A stretch of DNA of 64,000 nt. It comes from Bullera alba (lineage: Eukaryota; Basidiomycota; Tremellomycetes; Tremellales; Bulleraceae). The notes beneath the pieces are model-generated. The model did no database searches. It saw only the letters and a program-made list of their open reading frames with translations, and was not told where the DNA came from. A program made the translations under genes and the position numbers. Below are positions 32,141 to 42,867 of this stretch, piece by piece. Position 1 is the stretch's first letter; each line of letters begins with the position of its first letter. The DNA lies in assembly GCA_001600095.1 (NCBI GenBank), contig BCIX01000006.1, positions 372,001 through 436,000 on the forward strand, written 5' to 3'.

Positions 32141-33121
32141 TCACCCAGTGAGAACCTCTAGCAGCCTTGAAGCTAGTCCAGCAGTCAACCAACCAGCTAA
32201 TACGATGGTCGTGGTCTCGTACGGCCTTGTAGGTAGCAATACGCGCAGACCGAACCCGGCACTCATCCCTCCGAGCAGCTTAGTCCCTGCCCATATCCTA
32301 TCGACGGAATACCAAATTTCGTTGGCGATAGCTTCATACTGAACCAACCAAGGAAAATGATTTGCGAGCCAGCCTGGTAGGGCGGTCGAGACGTTGATCA
32401 GGGTTGCTGAAGAGGAAGGGATCCGATCCTGGGTGTACCATATGGACAGGAACAACTGAAGTAGCAGCGGGAGTAGCGAGGTGTATAGCAATGTCAATGT
32501 CACCAGTAGAGGACTAGGGATAGTCAGTCCAGGGTAGTCACATGGACAAGGCCTCACTGGAAGTTGTCCTGTCTCCCATCTACCGTTTCTGACGGTCGTG
32601 TATTTGGGTACCAGTTTCTCCACCGAAGTACCGCTAGCACAAGGCATAGTGTTACAACATGCTGCGCGACTGTCTCCGTTATCACCACCAAAACTATAGA
32701 GCAGATCTTGCTGATTGATACCGAGTGATTGGATTGATGTACCGGGAGCAGCCTGACCACTGCCTCCGCTATGACCATCAGAGTCACCAGTCGCAGTGCA
32801 TCGTAATCTAAGCGTTGAACCCTGAGGGTTTCCTTCGTCAACGGTGAAGCAGGTTTTGTCGTAGTTGTCAACGGCTCTGAGCCACGGTTGAACAGGAGAT
32901 GGAGGAACACCCTCGGTTTGAGCAGGATCAGATCAAGCACCAGTATCAACGGGGGATGCTCTATGAGCGGGTCCAGAAACTCGTTGCATCGAGGCTATAG
33001 GTCGTCAGCACGTGTTAGGTGAACGTTCGCTCACACATGCCGCTAGACGTATGTTCGACTTTGTCTTGTATGTCGTGTACAGGTGCTCTGCCGGATGCAC
33101 GCATTGGACGCAGACGGGCAT
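32141..33121 (-). CDS. ARV1: ARV1 family sterol/lipid homeostasis membrane protein
   Basis: ER membrane protein of the ARV1 family, linked to sterol distribution and GPI/sphingolipid handling. Exons in transcript order 33121..33035, 32994..32612 and 32513..32141, about 280 residues. The N-terminal zinc ribbon is intact (CVQC at residues 4-7, C-P-R-C at 29-32), then the hallmark LILVLDLILLKPRVFLHLLF and further hydrophobic segments (LLVTLTLLYTSLLPLLLQLF). The last intron is uncertain: I chose a single intron 32514..32611 that keeps frame; a 15-nt exon inside it would also keep frame. It shares a 342-bp divergent promoter with the stress-protein gene. Confidence 0.85.
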
Positions 33122-33463
33122 CTAGGATGAGGGGACGAACAGATGACAGGACAGACAAGGAGAACCCTAATTCCGACTGCCGCTCGACTGCGGCTGACCG
33201 CTCAAAGCACGCTCTCCGATCGAGCCCGAGGGGAAGATCGTCGTTTCGACATCAACGACGATAGCGTCCAACAACGTGCGTGGTGGTGATCTTCAACTCT
33301 GAGAAGCTACTATCAAGCGTTGCAAAGCATAGATACAACGGCACCACTATTCCAAAGTCGACCACCTACTCTCCCCCGTCGTAATCACCGCACAACTGCG
33401 TCACCGTAGTCACCGGAATTCAATCTCTTGGCAGTCGATCAATTAGTAGGCCTAGTTTCAACA
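33122..33463. other. Divergent promoter ARV1 / USP gene
   Basis: Non-coding, 342 bp; no TATA box recognised. Confidence 0.5.
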
Positions 33464-34755
33464 ATGTCCCTTCGACCTTCTCTAGTCAAGAGCAACTCTT
33501 CACCAGCTCAATCAACAAACAGTATCCAGTTTGCCGACCAAGCACACACCCATACCCCATCCACGACCACTCATCCAGGCATGACGACCCACCTCAGCTC
33601 ACAATCCCTCAACCCGTCCCAATCGTCATCACGTATCTCGATTCAGCTCCCGGATTCCAGCCGATCATCAGACATGACTCGACTGCCCTCTGCCATGTCC
33701 AACCATCACAGCGGAGCTGGGTTCCCACGCACGAGAACCAGCTCGAGTGGCCAGGGCACAGGTGAAGGCAGTGGGAGATACAGGAGGAAAGTCGGTTTCG
33801 AGGCCTTTGAAGCCGGTCCAGCGGCCTTGTTTGCATACACCTGCGCAGTTAGTCCCACCTATCCTTATTGTTTCTTGAGTGAGCTGACCCTCTCTAGGCC
33901 AAGAGCGAGGGATACAAACGATCAAGGAATACGCGAGTCTTCGCTGTCGCAGTATCCGCCGATGAGTCGGGCGAAGATGCGTTGGACTGGCTGATGTCGG
34001 AGTTGGTCGAAGATGGAGACGAGATTGTCGCCATCAGAGTCATAGACATCGATGAGGATGGTAGGTTCTGCATCGGCGTCTCATCTTCTCGCTGACCATC
34101 TTAAAGAGCGAGCCAAGCCTGATCATCAGGATGAATTCAGAGAGGACGCTCATAACCTGCTCCGCAATGTTTTGGAGAAGAACAACGAGGCCGAGGACCG
34201 AAGGGTGAGGCTCTCGCCTTACCGAGTATGTATTCAGCTGACGTAGCTCAGATCTCGGTCATCGTCGAGTTCATCGGAGGCAAGATTACCGACATGCTGC
34301 TCAAGATGATATCGCTTTACAGGCCAGACTGTAAGTCATCCACACAAGACAAAGTCGCCAATCTGACATTCCGCAGCTCTCATTGTTGGAACCAAGGGCA
34401 CGAGGTCGAAGCTACAGACATGGGGCAAAGCCCTCGGCGGTGAGGTCTGCTCCTTCCAGCCCTAGTACCAGGCTGATAGTAGAAACAGCACCCGGTATGG
34501 GCTCAGTCTCGCGGTTTGCCGTATCTCACTCGCCCGTCCCCGTCATTGTCGTCAGGTAGGTCTCGGCACTCCTTTCTCTCGCCCAAGATGATGCTGACTC
34601 CACCCAGGCCTGAGCGAAAGGTGAAGAAGACTTTGGCCAAGCGACAGAACAACCCCAAGCGAGGACAATACGCCGCATTGCTGGGCAACGAGGGCCTGAG
34701 CTTGTCTAGGAGTAGGAGTAGAGGTAGTATCGGTGGAATGAGCGACAAGGAGTAA
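33464..34755 (+). CDS. Universal stress protein (UspA) domain protein
   Basis: Cytosolic protein with one UspA-type nucleotide-binding alpha/beta domain; role in stress is known only for the family. Seven exons: 33464..33847, 33898..34060, 34107..34204, 34252..34330, 34377..34439, 34489..34555, 34608..34755; 333 residues. Residues 1-105 are Ser/Thr/His-rich and disordered. The Usp domain begins near RVFAVAVSADESGEDALDWL and ends VPVIVVRP, with the Gly-rich ATP-binding segment (IVGTKGTRSKLQ ... GSVSRFAVSHSPVPVIVV). The C-terminus is basic then Ser/Arg-rich (LSRSRSRGSIGG). The start is the first ATG; an upstream TTG in frame is ignored. Confidence 0.88.
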
Positions 34756-34963
34756 AGGGGACTGATCTCCAGCTCCAGGAAGGACTATGCGTTGTGAGTG
34801 GTCGATCAGATCGAGTGACCGTTACGACCTCGCTGTGAATACTCATACATACATCTTTGGTTTAGGTACATCCATAGGCTTGTGTATACATCTAAAATTG
34901 CCGAATGTCCTCGTATCCGCCTCGCAAGCTGCACTAGCAAGTACTCCCCCTCTGCGACCCCGC

Positions 34964-36639
34964 TCACCAGCGTCCTCTATCTGGACTATTTCGCTCAGTC
35001 TTGACCGAAGGTAAGGGCATGGTAGCATATGTCGCGCCCGCAGGTGGTCGCGTGACCCCTCTCGATGGTCCGCCGGGATCTGATCTAGACGGACTTGGAC
35101 CTAGCGGAGCGGCGTCCGGTAAGTACGCCGGTCCGGGCAAACCTCTGGCTTGAGCTTCTGCCATTCTGGCATCTGCTTCGGCTCGCTGGATCGCTGATTG
35201 CTGCTCCACCTTGACTGCCCGTCGACGATTTTGGAACTGACGATATCATCAGCCAATGTCATCTAGCAAGATCTGGCCACACTCACCCAGATTTGGATAC
35301 TGCGACTGGTCATCCCGAGGCGTCGAGCCAATTCGTCTCGCTCTTCGGTACTGGGATACGATGTCCGTTCGAATACTTCCGTCAACACATCCAGCTGTAT
35401 ATCATCTGCTGGGGGGAGAGTCAGCAACCGATATCAAAGCCCAACCTCATCTACGACTTTCGACTTACCCCTCTTCCGTGGGGCTTTGAAGCTTGGGCTG
35501 CCTACACTCGATGGACTGCTGAATGTTCTTTCAAGGGCGACGCCAGCGGCATATGGCGCACCGAGGTGATTGTGTGGTATACCATGGGGATGTGCCGAGA
35601 CCGTCGACTGCATGCCCCCGGCTGAGAAGTACCTCGGGTCGACCTGGGAGGCGTACGGGTGGATCGAGAGTTTGGGCCTCATCATGGAATACGTGGCTTC
35701 TGGATGACCGTGAGATGCCACCCGGCCTAGATGAGGCCCTCCAGTGGGGTACATAGGGCGCTGTGAGTTATGCTCGCTCTGACCCGCGACTTGATGACCC
35801 TGGGTGGTCTGAACGTATTGGACATATTGATTCGGCGCACCTGGCTGACCTACACCTTGCTGATACTGCTGTTGTGCACCTGGGGGTAGGTGTGACGCTT
35901 GCCGGTACTGATCTGCAGGTCCCGGCCATCTCAACTGCGCACGATCCGTGACCGTAATGGGAGTCGGATAAAAGTCTTTGGTGCTTTGGTGCTGGTATAC
36001 CGCCGGCAAACGGGTTTTCGGTGGTGGAGGCGATCTCAACGCAAAGTTGGCTAAACTACCCTCGACTGGATCCGCCGTTCTTGGACTGATCGGCGCGCGA
36101 ACACCGTCCACCTCTTCGGTCAAGATGGGAGGAGTAGAAACGGCGAATCTGGCTGCAGAGGCGGTATCCAATCGAGACAACGTTGGCGGAGGGGGCGACC
36201 TATATACCACTGGAAGTCTTGCTTGCCTCGGCGACAAAGTGGGATTTGGAGAGCCGGTGGTCACGGCAGATACTGGGAAATCGGTGATTTTGGTGGCAGA
36301 AGTGGCATCGGCCGGGACGCCGGTAGAATTCGCTGACAAAGGAGCGTTAGCAATGATTTTGGGCCTTTGGTGGAAATGAAACAATGGATGAATCGGACAA
36401 AGGAACATTGCGTACTCACTCGATACTACAGGTGCTGGCACAGCTGTTGGCGACCGAGGCTTAGGACTGGATCCGAGTTCGCCTCTGGGGACGATGCGCT
36501 CGGGGGACGGAGACGGTGATAGCATGGTGGTATGCCATGTGGATTGTGCGCGGACAGGCTGTTGTTGGTCTGGCTGGACGGTTGGTGAGAGCGATTGATT
36601 TGACGTACTAGTAAGTTCTACACCTTGTTGTTTCGACAT
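34964..36639 (-). CDS. Homeodomain transcription factor
   Basis: Sequence-specific DNA-binding protein with one homeodomain. Exons in transcript order 36639..36416, 36364..35469, 35408..35287, 35236..34964; 504 residues. The first intron (36365..36415, 51 nt) has no stop in frame and could be coding; its product would be unusually hydrophobic (FLCPIHPLFHFHQR), so I treat it as an intron. Homeodomain from RKRGADDIQLDVLTEVFER to helix 3 MTSRSIQIWFQNRRRAVK, with the canonical W-F-x-N residues; an intron splits Trp from Phe of WFQN. The long N-terminal part is Ser/Pro/Gln-rich. I see no sign of a mating-type locus (no pheromone or STE3-like gene nearby). Confidence 0.9.
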
Positions 36640-38102
36640 TGCTGACGTATCGATCGTTTAGATCTCAATTGTATGGTTGGGCAGCGTTTATTGGATCCAA
36701 TGGATGGCTCTTTGGCGTTTATTCACCACACGACTTGATTAAATCCTTTTCACAGTTGACCACGGCTGTCGACAAAGTGTGGGACCTTGCGAGTGAACAA
36801 ACGAGGTGTGTGAACAAAATCACAAGATCACCTGGCCGGGTAGACCGATAACAACTGATAAAGCAAAGTGTTAAAGCCCCCGTGAGACAAACCGACAAAC
36901 TGAAACCGGTACCCACGACTGCCCTTGCCGACCTGGAGGACAAAGGATTTCGGGTATCCAAAGGGAAGGCAAAACAAGGGGTGGGAAAATGCCCCGGATC
37001 CTAAGGGGTGGTGTGCAGTCGGAAGTTTGGACCCGGTCTGGGCGGTGTCTTCACTGTCGGATGGCGGATGAGATGCTCTACTTGGCCAACATAGCAAGAG
37101 CTTTCAGCTAGAGGCAGTCTGTGATGGTGAGCAGTCACCGCCCAGGCGCTTGCGGTCGCCGCGACGGACTGGCGATACTGACTTGACTTGACAGTTGTTT
37201 CTCCCCCACTCTTTGCGGCCTGAGATCCGTTCGGAATCGACTCCGTGCGCCAGCGTGGGACCTGTAAGCAGGTACAGAGGATCGACATGCTACTACACGT
37301 GTGAACTGGCCGTACCTATGACACTGATGATCACCTCGGGACAAGGGTGAAGGTCGCGAAAGGAGTCGTGGGAACGTGAGAATATAACCAGAGGGAGGCG
37401 TTTCACGGTGCCAAATTGTCAGTGTTGTTTGGCATGTACTCACGGCCAGTGTCGATCACTGATGCCACCGCAGCCAAGACCCTGCTCGGAGTCAGATGGG
37501 GAGACGACGGCGCTTTGCGCTTCAGTATACACTCATATCACATCTGGAAGGTGATCGAGCGAAGGCTAAAGAAGCCTTCTGATATGATTACTGATGTCGC
37601 CTTAGGTCTTCTACATGGGCTCATGCACGAAGTACGAGCTTCAAGTTTGGGGGCCATTCATCAGCGAACGATACCACTTACTCTACTCTTCCACTCCAGC
37701 TATGGGACGAAGCCGCCCGGTGACGTATTCGAAACAATAACTCACGGGTATGTTGTATCAACTCCTCTCACACTGCAACGCGAAGGCTGGAGACCCCTCG
37801 TGCAACATCATTTGGGACGTCATCTAGCCATAGGGAAGGCTAGATCGATGGGGAGTCGGGGCACAAAGGATCATCATGTCCAAACATGCTTCACAGACCA
37901 TGATATGTCCTTCTCATCGAATTGCTCGTATCTCCGCTGGCGATGCCACTCGCTGCTCCGTATGTTAGGGGTGGATGGGGCCAAACCCCATTTGATCTCT
38001 TTTCCCCAACAACAGCTCACTACACATCACGAATACATATCTCGCCAGCGCTCCATTGTCAAGCTTCCAAACCTCACTCAATATCTCTTGCCACCTCTCG
38101 CA
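36640..38102. other. 1.5-kb spacer before P1
   Basis: No supported gene. The P1 frame runs open upstream to 37416, but that extension has no counterpart in P2-P4 and no convincing composition. Confidence 0.45.
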
Positions 38103-38408
38103 ATGACCAGTAGTACTGCATCAGCTGCGCGTAGTACTCCATCAGCTGTACGTACCCGGGAGCAACTGACCTCGGACTTCAAAGATGTGGACGGGTTGCC
38201 CGAAGGAGGTGAAGATAACGTCGACAAGCCTGCCCTTGCCCATCTTCTCCTTCAGGAAATGTCCCACGCATCAACGGAACAAGGACGAAAGTTCACCAAG
38301 GGGTCGGTCGACAAACTCTGCTCGATGTGGGGTGCGACCAACCTGAGTGAGGTGGATGGAGTCGGCAACATCAACATTTCAGACGACGGCGAGGCAATTG
38401 ACGGTTGA
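38103..38408 (+). CDS. Small tandem family P member P1, unknown function
   Basis: Intronless, 101 residues, start MTSSTASAARSTPSAVRTRE. The most diverged of four small paralogues. Alignment landmarks with P2-P4: the Ser/Thr/Ala start, the helix LLLQEMSHAS, GRKFTKGSV (compare GRTFTKASV in P4) and the end NINISDDGEAI (compare DITISDKGEDI in P4). Hydrophilic and acidic, no signal peptide, no Cys pattern. Function unknown. The start at 38103 is chosen because all four paralogues begin with this Ser/Thr/Ala block. Confidence 0.7.
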   Translation: MTSSTASAARSTPSAVRTREQLTSDFKDVDGLPEGGEDNVDKPALAHLLLQEMSHASTEQGRKFTKGSVDKLCSMWGATNLSEVDGVGNINISDDGEAIDG

Positions 38409-39572
38409 GCGCTGAACGTCGGACGTTGGTTGCTCAACCTTGGACGTTGAGAGCCGTGGCTCGAGAAGCGGTGTTCAGAAAGTTCGGGGAAAGATGACCA
38501 GCGTAGTTACACCCGTAGAGCAGAACGTGGCTGGAGGATATCACATATGACGAGATGCGAAACCTGAGACCTGACGATGTAGTCGCTGATAGTAATATGG
38601 TATACAACGGGTTGACGAACGACTTACGCCGCGACTATCTACGTTGGTGTTCGCAAGATCTGCAAGCATCCTACGTTTTTACATGGAAGGATCTCAGTGG
38701 ACCACGAGAGTGAACGTCATTAGTGCCCTTTGCGATTCCATCAAGGCTCATGGGTACAGATCATTGGGTCTCAATCCTTTTGACTCTCTTCATCGATCTT
38801 TCACGGTGCACAGAGCCCTACCAGTGACCACCACCCGATCTTGCCGGGGTCACTCGTTGTCCGATGTCCATACCTAGATATCCTGAGAGTTCTAGCACCC
38901 GAACCCCAAGCTTTCGTGTTCAGTTTGCCCATCACAAATGGCTCGCTCCACTGACGTCTATCAGTGAGCGAAACAACCAGCGTATCAGCTTTGGCCCTCA
39001 GTCGCAAGACCCTCCTTCGCTGATTAAGTCCTACTCCTCGAGTCCTCGAGCGTCATAGAGACTGACACCTTCTAGTACCCATCCAGCTCATGACACACTG
39101 AGTGACTGAATTTGAAACCCCAGCTGGACAATCGTAACACATATGCTGAGACGACAAAGTAGGCGATCCTTAGAGTAGCAGGAGGTAGATGATGCGCAAA
39201 TCAATCAGGAAGACCAGGCAAGACGCCAAACGCCCTACAGATTGATTAATACACGAAATCAGCTTTCATTTGGGGCTCTCGGCAAAGGAGTGACTGTTCA
39301 CCGTCGATGACGCGCTATGTGATGGCCTTCTATAGTCAGACTATGCAGTGAGTTGTGGAGCTCGGATGCTACTGCGAGGGCGTGTACGTAGAGCTCAGTA
39401 CTCATAGACAACGTTCAAAGCTCGAACCGATCCCCATTCTCAGAGCAGCGAGTTGAAAGTTCACACACTAGTCACATCACACTCACTACACATACAGCTA
39501 TCACTTGCTGACAATCGACCCCAACATTTCTCCTTCAAGTCACCAACAACCCTTAGCACCAATCTAGCAGTC
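38409..39572. other. Spacer between P1 and P2
   Basis: About 1.2 kb; no gene or repeat recognised. Confidence 0.5.
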
Positions 39573-39836
39573 ATGAGCAACGTTTCGAACGCAGCAACCA
39601 CGGAGGAGATGAGGGAGATGTATCGTACCGCCGCGAAAGGCTCCATGGGCTCCGATCAAACTGTCAAAGCGGCCGAGGAGCTTCACCAAAACATGGCCAT
39701 CGCGTCCATCGACGGTCGATCGTTCCAACAATCGTCTGTGACAAATGTCAGAATTATGTCAGAGCGCACAGGAAGAGAGTATGGCAATGATATTACTGTT
39801 GCCCCAGACGGCGAGGATATCCATACTTTGACCTAG
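39573..39836 (+). CDS. Small tandem family P member P2, unknown function
   Basis: Intronless, 87 residues, start MSNVSNAATTEEMREMYRTA. Very close to P4: both contain AAKGSMGS, KAAEEL, GR[ST]F, SVTNVR and MSERTG, and both end in a strand ending GEDI. Predicted fold is two helices (EEMREMYRTAAKG, KAAEELHQNMAIAS) followed by two short strands (SVTNVRIMSE, DITVA). The leader upstream is A/C-rich. No known domain recognised. Confidence 0.75.
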   Translation: MSNVSNAATTEEMREMYRTAAKGSMGSDQTVKAAEELHQNMAIASIDGRSFQQSSVTNVRIMSERTGREYGNDITVAPDGEDIHTLT

Positions 39837-40507
39837 CAGTCCATGACTCCATCGACAGGTATATGCGAGCCTTGCGAGTGTTGCGAGGGCTCAATGGATG
39901 TTTCTCGGCGAGCGGAGGTTGCATTCAGTATTATAGGAATTGGGATATAGCAATGAGTAACCAATTTCAGACGCGAGGAGGTCACGGGTGCGTTACTGTT
40001 CCCGGCAACAAGGTTTCAAGTCTTCAAGATACGTGTCGACGAACTTGACGTACTTGACTCCTGGTCCCCAGACCGCTTTTCGACTGACTGACACTTAGTA
40101 GTTCCATGAGCTGTTTCTCTCCACCCCTAATCTTTGTACCGAACTGGGTGTTATACTACGATATCAATGGAGACTGGTCTGAGCAACCAGCGAACCGAAA
40201 AGTGGTGAGCAGTAAGTGATCTTCATAGGGAATAAGTACGGACGTCGGTCTTTCCGCGAGCTCTCCGGAAGCGTTAGTGAATTTCAAATTTCTTCAGCGC
40301 AGGATCGATCGAACATCGAGGACCGCAGATTGATGCTCTTGAGTTACAAGTGCACCAATCTCACCTCGACGTATGGCAATCTCGGCATTCCATCCGGCTC
40401 CAACGCCACCTACGTGCTGCGACCACATCTGGAACGATCCTTCGACACAGAGTGACAGAAGACACATGACGCGCAGACCGGCGGAAGGGCCGATGTGAAA
40501 TTGTCAA

Positions 40508-40528
40508 AGTCGAAAGTCGAAAGTCGAA
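40508..40528. repeat. 7-bp tandem repeat (AGTCGAA x3)
   Basis: Three perfect AGTCGAA units about 510 bp before the P3 start. Confidence 0.85.
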
Positions 40529-40537
40529 ACGCATCGA

Positions 40538-40786
40538 CCACTCGATCCGTTCACGACTTGCGACTGTGGACAACCATAGCACCAAGACAAGGGCCTATTG
40601 GCAAAGGATGGACCCTACATGAATGATGACGCACCAGAGGAGGGCCTTCGATCGAGTGGTCTCAAGTGCTCAATGTCCAATCACACGCCCCACGTCTCAT
40701 GTGGTTACGGTCAATCGAAGTCTCGATAAACCACGTCGACTTCGACCGTCTTTGACGCATCGAATTAGGGCCTTCAATCGAGTGGT
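40538..40786. repeat. Three ATCGAGTGGT motifs upstream of P3
   Basis: ATCGAGTGGT occurs on the minus strand at 40538..40547 and on the plus strand at 40651..40660 and 40777..40786. The two plus copies lie in a longer direct repeat of about 37 bp (TGACGCA ... AGGGCCTTC), 126 bp apart. Could be regulatory or a duplication remnant. Confidence 0.6.
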
Positions 40787-41037
40787 GTCTTTGGGTCGTA
40801 TATTGGTACATCCTCTGTGCAGGCTACAAGGTGATCGAGGTAGGATCACTTCAAGTCCAAGTAGCCTTCGAGTATCGAGCCTACAAGTAGACTAAATCGC
40901 GAACCATGTTGGCCTTACCTCCAACTTCATACCTAACCCGTTATTCAAGACCACTTGCCCAATCACACTCAAAGGCTCATTATACCCCATTGCAATCACG
41001 TGCTCTCTTCAGAAGCCCAAATTTACCTTACCACGGC

Positions 41038-41313
41038 ATGAGCTCTACCGCATCTACCACAGGCACAATGTCCCATGAGGAGATGGTCAAAGCTTACAAG
41101 GCTACAAAGGATCTCACCATGAATGACCCCGGGCGAGAGATTATAGCCGACGATCTACACTCAGAGATGGTGCTCGCCTCCTCTGAAGGCCGATCCTTCC
41201 ACCCGACCACAGTGTGGAACGTACGGGTGATGTCGGGTTTGTCTGAGGACGACGGTCACATCGCCCAGAGTAATGACGGCGAGATCTTGCACGGGAACGG
41301 AGCTGGGTATTAG
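41038..41313 (+). CDS. Small tandem family P member P3, unknown function
   Basis: Intronless, 91 residues, start MSSTASTTGTMSHEEMVKAY. Shares with P2/P4 the Ser/Thr start, an acidic first helix, LHSEMVLASSEGRSF (compare LHQNMAIASIDGRSF in P2), VWNVRVMS (compare VTNVRIMS) and the end NDGEIL. The frame is open upstream, but only this Met aligns with the paralogues. Diverged to about the same degree from P2 and P4. Function unknown. Confidence 0.72.
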   Translation: MSSTASTTGTMSHEEMVKAYKATKDLTMNDPGREIIADDLHSEMVLASSEGRSFHPTTVWNVRVMSGLSEDDGHIAQSNDGEILHGNGAGY

Positions 41314-41992
41314 GGTAGTGGCGGCAACGGGAAACAGTGGGAGTTGGGAGGTCGGAGACAATTGACCCGCAGAGCATTCACGCAGTTATCTCAGGCAATT
41401 ACGAAAGCGTGAGGGGCTTATGGACTCGGGTAGGGACGAGGTCATGCTTGAAATGCTAGTGTGGATGAGACCAGAATCACCGATCCATCATAAGACGCCT
41501 CGCTGCAAACACGAGTGGACGGTTCCCATGTGACTCTTGCTACTCTACCGCTATCAGTGCTGATTGCTCAGTATCTGATCCGGCCACCTGTGAACGGCTT
41601 GGAAGCTACGGGAGGCTATGGGTGAGTCGTCGTACGCGTCTCATCTGACCAATTTAGCAACACCTTCGATCGAAGCCGTGGCCCCGTGTCGTCTCTGTGA
41701 CAAACTGCTTGAATTAGAAGACCACGCATAGGGGATACTATCTTACCTCTCACGCGTTTTATACACTCACTCGAGCACCCTTTGAGTTGGAGTCCCAACT
41801 GAATAAGGGAGGGCTGGAAGGCCAGACACATAACGCGATATAGTCATCGCAAATACGCCCCCTGCTACTTGGCCCCTTGGTATAAAGCAGCGTGTCGCCG
41901 TGTTCACATATGCCCCTGCAATCCCAAACCTCATCACTACTCTCATCACTGAATCCAAAGACCAGAACCACTCACACATCCCTCTGACAGTT
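41314..41992. other. Spacer between P3 and P4
   Basis: Non-coding; contains the P4 TATA box. Confidence 0.5.
41881..41887 (+). promoter_or_regulatory. TATA box of P4
   Basis: TATAAAG 112 bp before the P4 ATG. Confidence 0.45.
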
Positions 41993-42259
41993 ATGAGCAG
42001 CACTTCATCCGCAGCAAGCACAGAGCAGATGAAGGAGATGTACAAAAAGGCTGCGAAAGGCTCCATGGGCTCGGAGGAGACTATCAAAGCCGCTGAAGAG
42101 CTTTATATTAACATGACCGTCGCTTCGATTTACGGCCGAACATTCACCAAAGCGTCTGTCACCAATGTGAGGCTCATGTCAGAGCGAACGGGTCAAGAGC
42201 ACAATGATGATATCACCATATCCGACAAAGGGGAGGATATCCAAGCCACATTTGAATGA
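41993..42259 (+). CDS. Small tandem family P member P4, unknown function
   Basis: Intronless, 88 residues, start MSSTSSAASTEQMKEMYKKA. The nearest relative is P2, with long identical blocks (AAKGSMGS, SVTNVR, MSERTG). The two are separated by the more diverged P3, so either P2/P4 duplicated over P3 or gene conversion keeps them alike. The protein is small, acidic, without membrane segment or signal. Convergent with the small membrane protein gene on the other strand. Confidence 0.75.
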   Translation: MSSTSSAASTEQMKEMYKKAAKGSMGSEETIKAAEELYINMTVASIYGRTFTKASVTNVRLMSERTGQEHNDDITISDKGEDIQATFE

Positions 42260-42564
42260 GTAGTTCATCGACATTGACGGACTGCGTAATGGGGAGAGTA
42301 CGTTTCGAAAGCAGGTCGCCGTCAGTAGGTTGAGTGGTGGTTATTGCTCGATGCAAGGTGTGCACGATACTGTACATGTGTGTTTGCAGTTGCCGCCGAG
42401 GCATCACAATCCGTGCAGCGTGTCGACCTTTGGTCCTCCCTACGAGTGTCTTCCTTCTATTCCGCACTCGACAGTCATTCACCCTTCTCGTTCCCCCATG
42501 CGGCTAGCCGTGTTTATGTGCTCATTCCTCGCTCTTCCAACTGATGTTGAGCCCTTCCTCTTGA
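42260..42564. other. Convergent spacer P4 / TM1
   Basis: About 305 bp; 3' flanks of two converging genes, nothing else seen. Confidence 0.5.
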
Positions 42565-42867
42565 TTACCCCTTGTCGCCTTCTTTGTTTGTGATGGCGAT
42601 GATGCCATTTCGTCGTTTTGTCCATTGCCAGATGGCCAATCCCGCCGCAATCGCGACGAGCGCAGTAGTGACTAGAAAGACTCCGTGAGCATCCCTCCCC
42701 CGACTCGCTGCCACATCCCTGACGGTAAGACTACGAGAGCACTTACCTATGAGTGCAATCAGTCCGTTCTCCGGGATCATCGTCTCGCCTTTCTCTATTG
42801 CGGCATTGACAGCTTGGTCATACCCGCTCTGTGCGGAATCGAGTGCTGTGCTCACTGCCTCAGACAT
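42565..42867 (-). CDS. Small single-pass membrane protein TM1
   Basis: Not a recognised family. Exons in transcript order 42867..42747 and 42680..42565 give 78 residues, start MSEAVSTALDSAQSGYDQAV. Splicing out 42681..42746 joins ENGLIALI to VFLVTTALVAIAAGLAIWQW, making one continuous hydrophobic segment; the unspliced frame is also open but breaks the segment with polar residues. A short basic tail (TKRRNG) follows, so the topology is probably N-out/C-in. The neighbouring gene TM2 has the same layout and the intron at the same codon (ATA G | TC). Confidence 0.68.
   Translation of the reverse strand: MSEAVSTALDSAQSGYDQAVNAAIEKGETMIPENGLIALIGKCSRSLTVRDVAASRGRDAHGVFLVTTALVAIAAGLAIWQWTKRRNGIIAITNKEGDKG

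Larger units (their letters stand above)
39837..41037. other. Spacer between P2 and P3 with short repeats
   Basis: About 1.2 kb, non-coding. Holds an AGTCGAA triple repeat and three copies of ATCGAGTGGT, listed separately. Confidence 0.5.

Noticed and set aside
34964..36639. Homeodomain gene as part of a mating-type locus
   Set aside because: A single homeodomain gene with no divergent partner, pheromone or receptor gene nearby.
37416..38102. Upstream extension of the P1 open frame (330 codons in total)
   Set aside because: No counterpart in P2-P4, odd composition, no ATG at its beginning; the Met at 38103 aligns with the starts of the paralogues.
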